From assembly GCF_947179165.1 (NCBI RefSeq), contig NC_077242.1:26856097-26920096 (forward strand): DNA of 64,000 nt, in the 5' to 3' direction. The DNA comes from Solanum dulcamara (lineage: Eukaryota > Streptophyta > Magnoliopsida > Solanales > Solanaceae). Below the pieces are notes generated by a model. That model was not told the DNA's origin. It saw only the letters and a list, made by a program, of their open reading frames with translations, and did no database searches. Of the stretch, positions 22,276-33,834 are shown piece after piece (positions within the stretch are counted from its first letter, which is position 1; each line of letters starts with the position of its first letter). Both the position numbers and the translations under genes were made by a program.

Positions 22276-24207
22276 TATAACATCCCTTAAAAAGGTTGTT
22301 TATGGTGTTCCAATTCTCGTTGAAAATGATATTACTTCTATATTTTGGGCATAACTTTTTATAGGATGATCGAAATTAGGTGATTCAAATTTTTGAATAA
22401 CCCTAACATCATTACCTATAATTTTTATGAGAACATAGCTTAAGATTCGTAGACTAAGTAGGTCAAATAAATTAATATTTCTAAGACCTGGTGCTGTGAC
22501 GAAATGAAGTATTTGTAGAAAAAAATCATATCTTACTGTAGGATGATCCCATCCATTTGATTCTTGAACGACATGCAAGGCGACATTTAGAGCAACAATT
22601 CATATGAGACATCAAGTTCTAATTAGAAAGTTATCTTATTCAAACATAGCTTCAAAAAAGGTTATTCTGTAAAAAGAAGATTCATTTCACCAACCATGGA
22701 AGATCTAGATCCATTTGACATCACCCATTACATCACAATCCTCTATTAAATTTTTAATTTTTTTAATAATTATTTTAATTATTGTTAGGTCCCTTCTTCA
22801 CACCTATAAATACTATATTTTATTATTTTGTTCATCAAACTTTCTCAAGCAACTCTTCTCTTTATACACTTCTTTACTTATTCTCAAAATATATTTTTAG
22901 TTCTTAGTAGTTTAAAAATACTCTTCCGGTGATTCATATACTCTGGGTAGTACAAAAATGCTCCGATGAGGAGAAAATGCTAGAATTCAAGAGAGTTCAT
23001 TAAGTACTTCGATTCTGAGTAAAGCTTCAGATTGCAGATATGTAAGGCTTCAATGAGAGTATTCCTCCACTCTCATGCCTAAAGTATTTTGATTATATGA
23101 TAAATTATATTTTTTTTTATGCTTTACTCTAAGGTATATGGTGTTTATCCATGAGTTCTTCCACCCATGGAGTCCAAAACTCTTTCAACTAAATCTGTTG
23201 ATTTCAAATAAGATTTTTTATGGGTAATTCTTATTTCTACTTAATAGTATGAATCATAGTTAAACTAATGATTATTGATTTATTTTGATGCAAAATGATT
23301 TTATATGTATGAATTGATGGTTTGCAAGTATTTTCTCTTTTTAGCTCTTTAAAGGTTCTTGAAATTCATGGTGGGCTATTTAAAACATTATTTTTAATTG
23401 ATGGATTTCAAGTATTTATGCATAATTTCATTTACATTCATGTTTGAAAGTTGAAGTGATTTGAACCCACCTAGTTTTACTATATTTTCAATGAAGTTTG
23501 ACTTGACGGCTTTAACTGCAAATGAATGTTTATGAAAACAATATTTATGATCAGAAGGGAGTCTTATGAAATAAAAGAATGATAAAATGATATAAACAAT
23601 GAATTCTTTATGAAATAAGGATAATTCTTGCATGTTTGAATTACCAAAGGTTTTAATGAGCTATTTTACCGAATATGATGTTTTGAATTCTCAAGCTATA
23701 TGCTATGACTATTTTGAAGTATTAAACTATTTCGTGAGATTGACTTAGCACCGAATGGATCAGTGAGGTGGGATTCGGTAATGAAATCCTAGTAGAAACC
23801 CCTTGTCTCATTAACTATGTGCGAACATAGGAGCTCTTGTAGGTATAGGCTAGTCAAGTAGATTCCCCGGCCAACGTACGGGGTTCTGTTGGATTCTATA
23901 TAATAGCTCACATAGTCTGAATGTTAGTTATAGTCAACTTTCCATAAATGAATGTTTCAAATGCAATTTACATGATTACTCATGCATGTATATATCCACA
24001 TATGTATGATTTAAATAATTCTTGGGTGTAGTCCATTTTGGACACTATTGAGTATTTCTATCTCTTAGACCCATTCCCTGGAGTTATTATTTTCACTTAT
24101 TTCACTATGCTCCTTTACCTTATGTATATAATGTATGCTAATATGCTTGGTTGGGATCTCGTGTAATACTTATCGGCATGTCATGGCTTGACTTTTAGGT
24201 TATGACA
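22276..24207 (+). repeat. LTR2, chimeric LTR (E-like left, A-like right)
   Basis: It begins TATAACATCCC, probably a decayed TGTAAC start, and ends TTATGACA before a primer-binding site at 24212. A TATA box lies at CCTATAAATAC (near 22803) and a donor-like TCTAAGGTATAT at 23134. The stretch around 23130-24015 resembles E-family LTRs (shared phrases around the donor, TTAGCACCGA, and CACATATGTATGATTTAAA). From about 24016 the end matches A-family LTRs (TTCTTGGGTGTAGTCC onward). No gene is present. Confidence 0.7.
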
Positions 24208-24415
24208 AACTTGGTATCAGATCTCAAGGTTTAGAAAAGTTCTAGGGAGTCTAACATGCCACATTAAGTAGAGTGTTGTTCATTGGTGTGAAGCGTGACA
24301 CATTCATAAATAGGAGGCTATGAAACATCTTAGGAAAATCTCACTTTTTTCATATGTCAGCAGTATAGCGGTCACTAAGTCTTTCCCTCTAATGCTTGTT
24401 CTTTGCGATTTTCAG
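23134..24415 (+). other. Predicted leader intron of interior X
   Basis: Donor-like AAG/GTATAT (after 23133). Acceptor-like TTTGCGATTTTCAG ends at 24415, with CTAAT at about 24388-24392 as a possible branch point. The gag ATG is at 24419, 3 nt after the acceptor. The primer-binding site lies inside the predicted intron. Confidence 0.45.
24212..24223 (+). other. Interior X primer-binding site
   Basis: TGGTATCAGATC, 4 nt after the LTR end, one change from TGGTATCAGAGC. Confidence 0.8.
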
Positions 24416-24418
24416 AAA

Positions 24419-25500
24419 ATGCCTCCACGAAGATACCCCACTAGAATAAATGTGGTTGAAGAGAAGAAATAAGCTCCGAATGATCCTTTTAATGACCAAG
24501 TCTCAAATGCCATGTTTTGAGCAGACTTTCAAGTACTTACCCAAGATGTTACGTCTTAAGCCAATCATGAGGTGGTTTCTCCAGTAAACTCAAATGGGGG
24601 TACGATAGTGACAAGAGTTTGTGATTTCATGAGGATGAATCCTTCAAAGTTTCAAGGTTCCAAAGTGGAGGAGGATCCATAAGATTTTATTAATAGCATT
24701 CATAAAATTGTTGATATTATGGGGGTTAGCCCAATTATGAATGCGGAGTTGGCTACGTGTACTTAAAGGGTATTGTCCAAAATTTAGTTTGATAAATGGA
24801 AAACTGAGAGGTCTAGAGAGGTAGATCCCATGACTTGGGAGGAGTTCAAAAGAGTATTCCATGATCATTTTTTCCCATTGGAGTTTAGGGAGGCCAAGAT
24901 ACAAAAATTCATCAACTTGAAGCAAGGTGGTATGAGTGTGATGGAGTATGCCCTCAAGTTCACCCAATTGTAAAAATATGCTCCATTCATGGTTGCCAAC
25001 TCAAGAGCTCGTTTGAGAAAGTTTGTGTCGGGTTGTCGAATATGGTTTCTAAGGAATGTAAGATGAGTATGTTGATTCAGGAAATGGAAATCTATAGACT
25101 TATACCTATGTAAAGAAAATAGAGGTTGAGAAGCTAAGGGAGAAGAATAGGGAGTCTAAGAGGCCAAGGACTGATGGTGGTGATATTTCTCATGCTAAGT
25201 TTGGAAGTAGTGGGCATCCTCATTTTCGCCAAAGGTACTCTAGACAAAGGTTTCCAAATGCCACTACTCTAAGGTTTGACAAAGATTGGGTGCCCAACCC
25301 TAAGCCTCAAGGAGGTGCTCCTATTGGCCAAGTTACTCCCGCATGCAAGAAGTGTGGCAAGAACCACAAGGGTGAGTGTTTAGTGGGATTGAATATATGC
25401 TATTGATATAGTAAGCCGGGTCATCATGCTAAGGAATGTAAGGTCAAAGATGATCGTCCTCAAGGCCAAGTTGCTCAAGATTCTCAAGCGCAACCATAGG
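24419..25500 (+). pseudogene. Interior X gag remnant
   Basis: MPPRRYPTRINVVEEKK and a stop open the gag at 24419. Further pieces read VCDFMRMNPSKFQGSKVEEDP, WEEFKRVFHDHFFPLEFREAK and MSVMEYALKFTQL, each ended by stops or shifts. The zinc-binding part is CKKCGKNHKGEC (about 25345-25380), followed by a knuckle beginning with CY then a stop, and PGHHAKEC. Order and spacing match interior A's gag. Dead by many stops. Confidence 0.8.
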
Positions 25501-25559
25501 TAGTCAACGCAATAATTGGTTTTATGCTCTTAATGGTAGGCAAGATATAGAGACGACTC

Positions 25560-25900
25560 CCGATGTTATTACTGGTATGTTATGGGTCTTTCACTATAAT
25601 GTTTATGCCTTACTTGATCCAGGTGCAAATTTGTCTTTTATTACTCTATATGTGGCTATGAGATTAGATATTAGCCCCAAAATATTCTTAGAACTCTTTT
25701 CAGTTTATACTCCCATTAGTGAGTCAGTTATGGCTAAAAGAGTCTATAAAAGTTGTCCGAGTTTGGATTTGTATAAAGTTACTTGATGTAAACTGGTTGA
25801 GCTTGAGATAACCAATTTTGATGTTATCTTCGGTATGGATTGGCTATATGCATGTTATGCTTCCATTGATTATAGAAACTGAGTGGTTATGTTCCAATTC
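25560..25900 (+). pseudogene. Interior X protease remnant
   Basis: YALLDPGANLSFITLYVAM keeps the family's active-site loop (DPGA), the best preserved of the A-type proteases here. ISESVMAKRVYKSC and a stop follow, then FDVIFGMDWLYACYASIDY. It is open from 25577 to 25786 only. Confidence 0.8.
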
Positions 25901-25909
25901 CCTAATGAG

Positions 25910-27000
25910 CCAGTCCTAGAATGGAAGGATAGTAATTTTGTATTCAAGGGTCAATTCATTTTGTCCCTTAAAGCTTGGAAAATAATTCCCAAGGGTTGTA
26001 TCTACCATCTTGGAAGGGTTAGGGATGAAAATTCCGAAGCCCCTACTCTACAGTCGGTCTTCATTGTAAATGAATTTTTGGATGTATTTTGTCGATGATC
26101 TACCAGGTGTCCCTCTCTAAAGGAAAATTGACTTCAACATAGACCTTCTTTTGGGTACTCAACCCATCTCTGTTCTTCCATACCGAAAGGCTCTGGCAGA
26201 ACTAAAGGAGTTGAATGATCAATTGAAGGACTTGTTAGACAAAGGTTTCATTAGACAAAGTATATATGCATGAGGTTCTCCCATTGTTTTTGTTAGAAAG
26301 AAGAATGGTTCACTATGTATATGTATTGACTATCGGTAATTGAACAAAGGAAACATCAAGAAAAAAATACCTGATTTTAAGAATAGGTGATTTGTTTGAC
26401 TAATTTCAAGGGGAAAGTTAGTTCTCTAAGATTGATCTTCATTCCAGTTATCACAAACTAAGGTTGAGGGAGTGTGATATTCGCAAGATCACATTTCCAA
26501 TATGGTATGGACATTATGAGTTCTTAGTTATGTCATTTGGTTTGACCAATGCCGATGTGATATTCATGGACTTGATGAATAGGGTGGTCAAATAATATTT
26601 GTACATATTTGTAATTATGTTTATTGATGACATTTAGGTTTACACTCGGAATGAGGAAGAGCATGCAAATTATTTGAGGATTGTGTTGCAAACTCTAAGG
26701 GACAAGCAATTATTTGGCAAGTTCAATAAGTGTGAGTTTTGGCTAAGGGAGGTGGATTTTCTTGGTCACATTGTGTTTGGTGAAGGTATTATTATTGATC
26801 CTAAGAAGGTTGAGGCAGTTAAGAATTCTCCTTGACCATTGTCCCCTTTGGATATTAGAAGTTTCTTAGGCCTAGATGGATATGATAGATGATTTGTAGA
26901 AGGGTTTTCATTGATCTCATAACCTTTGACTAAGTTGACCCAAAATAAAGTGAAGTTTCAATGGATGGAAGCTTGTGAGAAGAGTTTCTAAGAGTTGAAA
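25910..27000 (+). pseudogene. Interior X reverse transcriptase remnant
   Basis: The motifs [61 protein letters not shown] and FIDDI can be read in order between about 26220 and 26640. The active-site FIDD is kept, but the next codon group contains a stop (near 26635). Connection-region text with stops follows to 27000. At 26225-26280 the SPWGAP motif is lost. Confidence 0.8.
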
Positions 27001-27480
27001 GATAGTCTCGGTACCGCTCCTATTTTGACGTTATCGGAAGGGTCCAATGGCTTTGTTGTGTGGTGCTTCAAGAGTTGGTCTTGGTTCTTTTTTGATGCAA
27101 CATGGTAAGGTGATAGCCTACGCCTCTAGGAAAGTTAAGTTGTATGAAAGAAACTATCCAACCCATGACTTGGAGGTAGTGGAAGTTGTGTTTGCTTTGA
27201 AGATTTAGAGACATTATCTTTATGGTGTCCATGTAGATGTGTTAACCTACCATAAGAGTTTACAATATGTGTTTAATTATAAGGATTTGAACCTTCGGCA
27301 AAAGATATGGCTTGAGTTATTGAAGGACTATGATATGAGTGTGTTGTTTCATCCAGGCAAAGCCAATGTAGGAGCTAATGCACTTAGTTAGTTATCTATG
27401 GGTAGTATTGCAAATGTTGAGGAAGGTAAGAGAGAATTGATCAAAGAAGTTCACTGATTGGCACACTTAGGTGTGAGTTT
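27000..27480 (+). pseudogene. Interior X RNase H remnant
   Basis: The counterpart of GFVVWCDASRVGLG reads with a deletion near 27060. [20 protein letters not shown] (about 27120-27180), QYVFNYKDLNLRQ and DYDMSVLFHPGKANVGANAL (about 27330-27385) follow. The ADALSR motif is degenerate (ANALS then a stop). Confidence 0.75.
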
Positions 27481-27599
27481 GCTTTGATTTTTATAACGGA
27501 GGTGTTCTTATGTATAATGGTTCAGAATCGTCTCTTGTGGCGAATGTTAAGGTCAAAAAAGACCATGATCAGGTGTTAGTTTAGTTAAAAAAGTCGGTT

Positions 27600-28680
27600 T
27601 CCAAAAAATCCATTGAGACTTTATCCCAAGGGAGAGATGGTGTACTTTGTTACCAAAGTCTGTTATATGTGCCTAATATTGATGGTTTAAGAGAATTGAT
27701 ATTGAATGAGGCTCATAGCTCTGAGTATTCGATTCATCCGATTCCACCAAGATATATTGTGATTTGTGGGAAGTGTATTGGTGGAATGGTATTAAGAAGG
27801 ACATAGAAGAGTTTGTGGCTATGTGTTTAAATGGCCAATAAGTTAAAGTTGAGCATTAAAGACTGGGAGGGTTAGCTCAAGACATTTAAATTCTTACTTG
27901 AAAATGGGAAGATGTGAATATGCACTTCATAATGGATTCGCCTCATTCTAAGAAACAATATGATTTCATTTGGATTATTATGGATCGAATGACTAAATTA
28001 GCTCATTTTCTACCAGTTAAGATTTCTTATGGTGCCGAAGACTATGCTAAGTTGTATGTTCATGAATTGGTAAGACTTCATGGATTTCCCTTGTCCTTTA
28101 TATTGGATCAACGTACTCAATTCACTTCAAACTTTTGAAAGTCATTCCAAAAGGGTCATGGTACAAAGGTTAAGTTATGTACCGATTTCCATCCTTAGAC
28201 CAATGGTCAAGGCAAAAAAATGATTCAAACTTTAGAGGATATATTGAGAGCATATCTTATTGATTTTAAAGGGAGTTGGGATGAGCATTTGAGATTGATC
28301 GAATTTGCCTACAATAATTGTTATCATTCTAGCATCTTAATGGATCCTTTAGAAGCATTATATGGGAGAAGATGTAGGTCCCCGGTGGGATGGTTTGAAG
28401 TAGGTGAGACAACCTTGATTGGTATAGATTTGGTAATATATGCTATGGAAAAGGTGAGACTCATAAGGGAGAGGTTGAAAATGGCTTAAAGTTATCAAAA
28501 GTCTTATTCGGATATTAGAAAAAGAGAGCTTGAATTTGAGGTAGATGATTGGGTCTATTTGAAGGTTTTACCCATGAAAGGTGTAATGCATTTTGGTAAG
28601 AAAGGAAAATTGAGTCCTAGATACGTTGGACCTTATAATTAATTGAGACGTGTTGGTAAGGTGTCTTATGAGTAGATTTG
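27600..28680 (+). pseudogene. Interior X integrase remnant
   Basis: The core reads MDSPHSKKQYDFIWIIMDRMTKLAHFLPVK with the first catalytic Asp (27914-28030) and SFILDQRTQFTSNF with the second. A stop and frameshift follow, and the Glu position reads GQGKKM instead of GQAER (Glu lost). Downstream, ILRAYLIDFKGSWDEHLRLIEFAYNNCYHSS and YGRRCRSPVGWFEVGE are open (28220-28489), followed by [20 protein letters not shown] and [14 protein letters not shown]. The segment 27730-28220 closely repeats 21790-22275. Confidence 0.85.
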
Positions 28681-28970
28681 CTATTTGAATTTGCAATGGT
28701 CTACCCGGTGTTTCATGTATCTATGTTGAGAATGTTCATGGGTGATCCAAATTCCATTATACCATTGAAATATGTAAGTGTTAAAGAGAATTTGACTTAT
28801 GAGGAGGTTCCTGTAGAAATATTTGACCAGCAAGTTAAGAAGTTGAGAAACAAAAAAATTGTGTCCATCAAAGTATTATGGAGAAATGAACAAGTAGAGA
28901 GTGCTACTTGGGAAGCGGTGGCAGATATGATAAGATGATATCCATACCTTTTTTCCTCTACTCAAGCCTA
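28680..28970 (+). pseudogene. Interior X chromodomain remnant
   Basis: Open from 28678 to 28938: [12 protein letters not shown], then ENLTYEEVPVEIFDQQVKKL, KIVSIKVLWRNEQVESATWEAVADM and a stop. This is the chromodomain that plant chromoviruses carry at the integrase C-terminus, where it is thought to direct integration into heterochromatin. It is the longest open chromodomain of the A-type units. Confidence 0.85.
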
Positions 28971-29202
28971 AAGTAGTAAGTTGTTCATATTCAAGTTGAT
29001 TGAAATCTTAAATATTCAGTTCCTCCTTTGTCATTCATATGCATGCATGTTCATGAAAGTTGATTTTAAAGTCATGATTTATGTTAAGTTTGAAATTTTC
29101 ATATTTTACGCATTTTTAGGTGTTATCATGTTCATGTTGGATTGCTAGTCCTCTTTCCATGTCTTTCCTATGATAAGTTAATATCATTCGAGGATGAATG
29201 TT

Positions 29203-29217
29203 CCCAAGGGGTTGATA
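29203..29217 (+). other. Polypurine tract before LTR3
   Basis: CCCAAGGGGTTGATA follows TTCGAGGATGAATGTT and lies just before the TGTAAGACCC terminus of LTR3. Confidence 0.7.
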
Positions 29218-30585
29218 TTGTAAGACCCTAGAAGTCGAAAAGTTGGAATCAAGAGGAAATCCTCAAAAATGTTGAATGGACCCAAGTTTACGACTTATTC
29301 TACGAATCGTATATATCCTTACAACTCATAGAGGGAGTCTTGAGTATTGATCTGGACCAAAGCTCATAAGAGGTCCTACGAGTCAACATTATGACTCGTA
29401 GTTCATTCGATGAGTCATAACACTAACTCGTATCCCTACTTCAGAGGCTCTTAAAATACAGGTTCTTAGACCTATAGGATGACTAAGATCGATGATTTGT
29501 ATGAGTGATTACAAGTCGTAGACACAACTCCTTACCACATTTCAGAGACTCTAAAATTTTCAAGTTAGAAGGAACTCGGAGGAAGAGTCCAAATAATGAC
29601 TCGTAATCAAGAAGACGAGTCGTAGAGATGACTCATATGAAAACTTCAGAGACTTAAAAATCTAGACCTTTTTTCAGACCAGCATGACGAGTGATCTTTC
29701 CTACGATTTGTAGTGCCTTGAAGATGGCCTGCCTAATGTAACAAACATATGAGGCGGTTATCGTGTTGAATTTGTACTCAATGATTGTCATGGCATGGCC
29801 TGCTAGTATCTTTGGCAGTGATGATACAAAGGCTTGCTTGTAGGGCCAAATCCGAGTTTTTAATGAGGGGTATTTGTGATATTTCCTAAGGTTGTTTTTC
29901 AATGAACCTAGACACAATTATGGCTAAGTTCAAGCCTATTTCTACCCAATCCTTTAAAATTCCCTCATTTTAAATCAATTCATCAAATTTCTTCTAAGGC
30001 AAGACTCGGTTCTCTCAAGGATTCATCTGCAAGCTACAAGCTAGGGTTTTAGATTTTCTTTAAGATTTGTTCTAAATTTTAAGTGATTTCAATCAAGTTA
30101 TGTGGGGATTACCCATGGTTTCCTTTCACCTATGGAGTCCCAAAGTTTTCTCAAAGCATCCTTCAATTTTCAATGGTTTATGAACTCTAGTTTTGATGAA
30201 TTAGATTGGGCTGTTTTAATTTCATTTTGGATTGTTATCAATAATTATTATAAGCATGTTTTCATATGAATCACATGATTTTATATTGAATTATGAATAT
30301 CCATGCATAAAGCTATTTCCAAGTTATGATTATGAAGTTAAAAATGCTTTTCATGAGTTTAATATGAGTTTAATGCTTTTCAAGGAAAGTTTTATGATAT
30401 AAAGTTGAGGTCATGTTTGAAGTTAAGATTATAATTTTAATGATTAAGTTATGATTATGATCAATTAAGATCCAATATAAATATTATAGTATGATAAGTA
30501 CAATTCTAACACAATCATGTTTAATATGATGATAAGGACAATTCTCACTGAAGTAATGGATTCCTATGAATCACTAAAGTTAATG

Positions 30586-30590
30586 AGCTA
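30586..30590 (+). repeat. Target-site duplication AGCTA (left) of solo LTR
   Basis: AGCTA before the solo LTR start; it recurs at 33830-33834. Uninterrupted A-family LTRs read AATGAGCTACTCC here (50300-50320). Confidence 0.9.
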
Positions 30591-30904
30591 TGTTACACCC
30601 CATAGTTTTGTACAGTGTAGCATGTTTTTGTTAAAAATATTGCCGCGGGATACATGTTATCTATGAGACTCCACCTAATTAGTAACGGTTGGGAATAGGT
30701 TTATAAGAATCTGGAAAGAGTTGGAGGCCGAATAATGAGTCATGGTACTCCATTTACTTACGTAAGCCACCAACTTGGATGTTGTACATACTTAAACTAG
30801 TTGAGTACATACTACGCTTATGTAGTACGGATTACATAGGCTCTTAAAATAAAACGAGAGGACAAACCTACGAAAGGGAGCAAAAACTAGTTTCCGAACT
30901 TATG

Positions 30905-31103
30905 AAAGCGAAGCAAGCAGGTGACAAGCAAGCAGGTGACAAGCAGGCAGGTGACAAGCAAGTAGGTGACACACCTAGGTGGGACCCACACTGCCACGTG
31001 GCAGCATGTGATTGGTGGCATGTAATGACATGGCTGCCTAAGGTTGTGACACATGTCACCCTTAGAGGATGACACGTGTCACCTTCCAAAAGGATATATA
31101 TAT
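30905..31103 (+). promoter_or_regulatory. Solo LTR promoter region: tandem repeats, G-box palindrome, TATA
   Basis: Four copies of a 15-bp unit (CAGGTGACAAGCAAG type) at about 30905-30970 are followed by the perfect 14-bp palindrome CTGCCACGTGGCAG (30991-31004). A second G-box core is at 31073-31078, and TATATATATG at about 31095-31103. A donor-like GAAAG/GTAAGG lies at 31215/31216. Confidence 0.6.
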
Positions 31104-32864
31104 GTGTAAAGTGCTGAAAATTGATCACATTTCAGCCTTCTCTCTTTAAGAAAAAACTTGAGAGAAAAACCAAGAACAAGAGAGAGTATAGCTACGGGTT
31201 TGGTGGCCAAGAAAGGTAAGGCCCGATTTCTTTCCGTGAATTAATTATTTAAGGTATCCTATGGTGATATGATGGTGTTTAACAACATAAAATTTATCGT
31301 TAGGGAAAAGAGGAGGTTTTGTTCTTGTTAACAGACCCGTTTTTGAAGATACCACTGTTAGTAAAACGAGTATAACTCCTTGTGTAAGGCTTAGTTTCAA
31401 GTGATTCAAGATGTTTTGGAAATATATTTCATAGGTCTATAATTTTTATTTAGCCTCTAAAACCCAGTGTTTCTTTTATCCGCTCGAAAAAGGGTGGTGA
31501 AGCATGGGGGAGCTGCTGCCCAGATTTCGTTTTAGAAATTTTACAAGGACTGCTGTTGGTATCTTGGGAATATCTTTTTCTAAAAAATTGATGTAGGGGT
31601 AATTCAAAGTTGTATACGACCCTAAGACACATGTATATAACTTTCATTGAGGACACAAATCCTGTTTCCCTCAATTACCCCTTCGAAACTAAGCGACAAT
31701 ACAAGACAGTAAGCTGTCCAAAATTCACGTTTTGATAGTCTTGACAAGTTTAATGTAAGGTAAGGTATTTCCTTCTAATTTGAAGTTTATAGTGTTGTCA
31801 TAGGGTGTATTATGCACCTTGTATGATGCTGTAAGTGTAAAAATGGCATAGCAATGTTTACCGTTCGAAGCAATCCAAATTGTAGTCGTTATAGTCAAAT
31901 TGTTGTCGAAGTAAAGTGTTGTTATTGTGAGTGGTTGCTGCAGGGGTGTGATGTGTGGTTGCAGGGCCTAAATGTGTTTTAAAGTGGGTTAGGGTGCTTC
32001 TGGTTGAAGCCACATGACCCCTCGTTGTGTATAATTAAAGGCGTTACAAAATAAAGGCTAGACGCCCTATTGTGATATCGTATTTTTGAATAAGTCGTTT
32101 GAAGTTTATGTTGTATATTGTTGTTGTGAATTGCTTAAACATACGCTGCAGGTTGTTGTTGGTTGTTGGCTGTAGGTCTTAAGGACCTAATTGGAAATCC
32201 GTATAGGGCACATTGTAGGGGAGGTGCTGCCCAATTTTCGTTAACACCTTAACAAACTAAAGAACTAGTCGAGGAAACGACTAAGGAATAGATTCCATTA
32301 GTACTAAGGTGTAACCTAAGATACTGGAAAGTTAAGAAAGGTTGATATTCAAATTAGTTTTATGTTGGATAGTTTAAAAGGATGACGAGGCAAATGGGAT
32401 AAAGAGTAACTCACAAGAGGTATGTGAAGCTACCCTTTCTTCTTTTTGGCATGTCTTAGAAGTAAGAATTATGTATGTGAAATTGGTAATTGTTCCATTC
32501 TAAAAATCTGAGTATGAGTTAAGAGTTTTGTCCACTACCTACTGAATTGATAAAAAGGTAGTACATATAAAGCTTGTCTTTTCCTACCTCCAAAGAGACT
32601 GGATCGTGGGTAATCTAGGGCATGGATCTGGAGGTGACTCCATTCATAAGTTTTGGGTATAATTCATGACTTGTAGTCACGATTGAACATCAAAGGTCTG
32701 AAGGTAGTTGAACTATGATTCTCAAGCCTTCTATAGGCTGAATAGTGATGGGATGTGTAAGCTCCTACACCTAGGGGTTCTTGGGCATACTTTATGATAA
32801 TGGTTGAGGGATATTTGATATGCTGATGAGTCATACATGTATGTATATGCATATTACATTATAT

Positions 32865-33115
32865 ATGGATTAGGCCGTCGTTCCTCGGCGTTGTTATATG
32901 ATATGCATGTATACGGATCGGGCCGTCGTACCTCGGCACTATTATGCATTATACGGATCGGGTCGTCGTACCTCGACACTGTTATATGAGATATGGATCG
33001 GGTCGTCGTACCTCGGCATTATCATTATTATGACATAATATAAGGATCGGGCCATCATTCCTCGGCACGTACTTGCTATATACATGGACTGGGCTATGCA
33101 TTCCACAGCACTAAT
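32865..33115 (+). repeat. Tandem repeat of about 50 bp with GCCG-CGGC stem units in solo LTR
   Basis: Five to six copies of GGATCGGGCCGTCGTACCTC separated by AT-rich spacers; the last (near 33085-33110) reads GGGCTATGCATTCCACAGC. Each has short arms (GCCG/CGGC, or GCT/AGC in the last). Confidence 0.8.
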
Positions 33116-33829
33116 AATACATATGTGCTCCGGATAGCAGAATGATATAATTGTTTCACCAAGTCCATGGACGGGCTGAGTATGGTACGTGATAATAGTA
33201 TGTGTGACTTTGTTTTATAAGATGCAGGTACGGTGAATAGCTAAACATTATACTTGCCATGTATCCCTATTTTAACTGTAATTCCTTATATACTGTTACA
33301 TGCTTACATACTCAGTACATATGTCGTACTGACCCCCTTTCCTTAGGGGGGCTACATTTCATGCCCGTAGGTACAGACGCGCACTTTGGGGATCCGCCAA
33401 CCTAGGGTTCCACTCGGAAAGTTTGGGAAAGGCTCCACTGTGTCGGAGCCTAGGTTTTGATACTAAACCTCTGATGTATATTTGTTTATTCAGGGGTACG
33501 GCGGAGGCCCTATCCCGCCTTATGTTATCAGTAATACTCTTAGAGGTCTGTAGATACGTGTGTGGGTTGTGTATACATGCGTGTTTAGTTGTGTCTATAT
33601 GAATTATATTCTGGGACATTCCCTTTATCGTGGCAGCCCTGTCGGCTCGCATATGTATTTAAAACGGGACGACCCTACATGCTATGATAGCCTCGCTAGC
33701 TTGTAAGTCGTGTTGCCTACTGAGACGTTGTGACCCAAACAGGTGACAAGTTTAATTATGGTTACCAGAAGTGCATGCGAGTGTCCAGCTAGGGCACCTA
33801 GTCGCAGCCCACGGGGATGGGTCATGATA

Positions 33830-33834
33830 AGCTA
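33830..33834 (+). repeat. Target-site duplication AGCTA (right) of solo LTR
   Basis: Second copy of AGCTA; LTR3 text (CTCTTAGTATGTTTTG) resumes after it. Confidence 0.9.

Larger units (their letters stand above)
30591..33829 (+). mobile_element. Solo LTR of a B-related family
   Basis: TGTTACACCCC to GGGTCATGATA, about 3.2 kb, flanked by AGCTA duplications and without an interior, so it is the product of LTR-LTR recombination. It shares with element B's LTRs the AGGTG-type repeats, the GGCCCGATTTC ... GTGAATTAATTATTTAAGGTAT phrase, the GGATCGGGCCGTCGTACC tandem repeat and the terminal GGGGTACGGCGG region. It reads on the plus strand, opposite to B. The reverse-strand open frames inside it (30868-31128, 31450-31674, 32664-32852, 33359-33652) have no family features and are not called as genes. 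Confidence 0.9.

Noticed and set aside
22276..24207. LTR2 as a simple insertion with its own target duplication
   Set aside because: GATTC precedes its start at 22271-22275, but the sequence after the matching LTR end is a primer-binding site and interior, not the continuation of interior A; the event must be more complex.
30868..31128. Reverse-strand frame with repeated CLLVT/CLSPA peptides
   Set aside because: It is a by-product of the 15-bp tandem repeat in the solo LTR promoter region.
32865..33115. Regular repeats with palindromic cores that might suggest a CRISPR array
   Set aside because: Repeats are degenerate, spacers are AT-rich remnants of the same unit, the sequence lies in a plant LTR and there are no cas genes.
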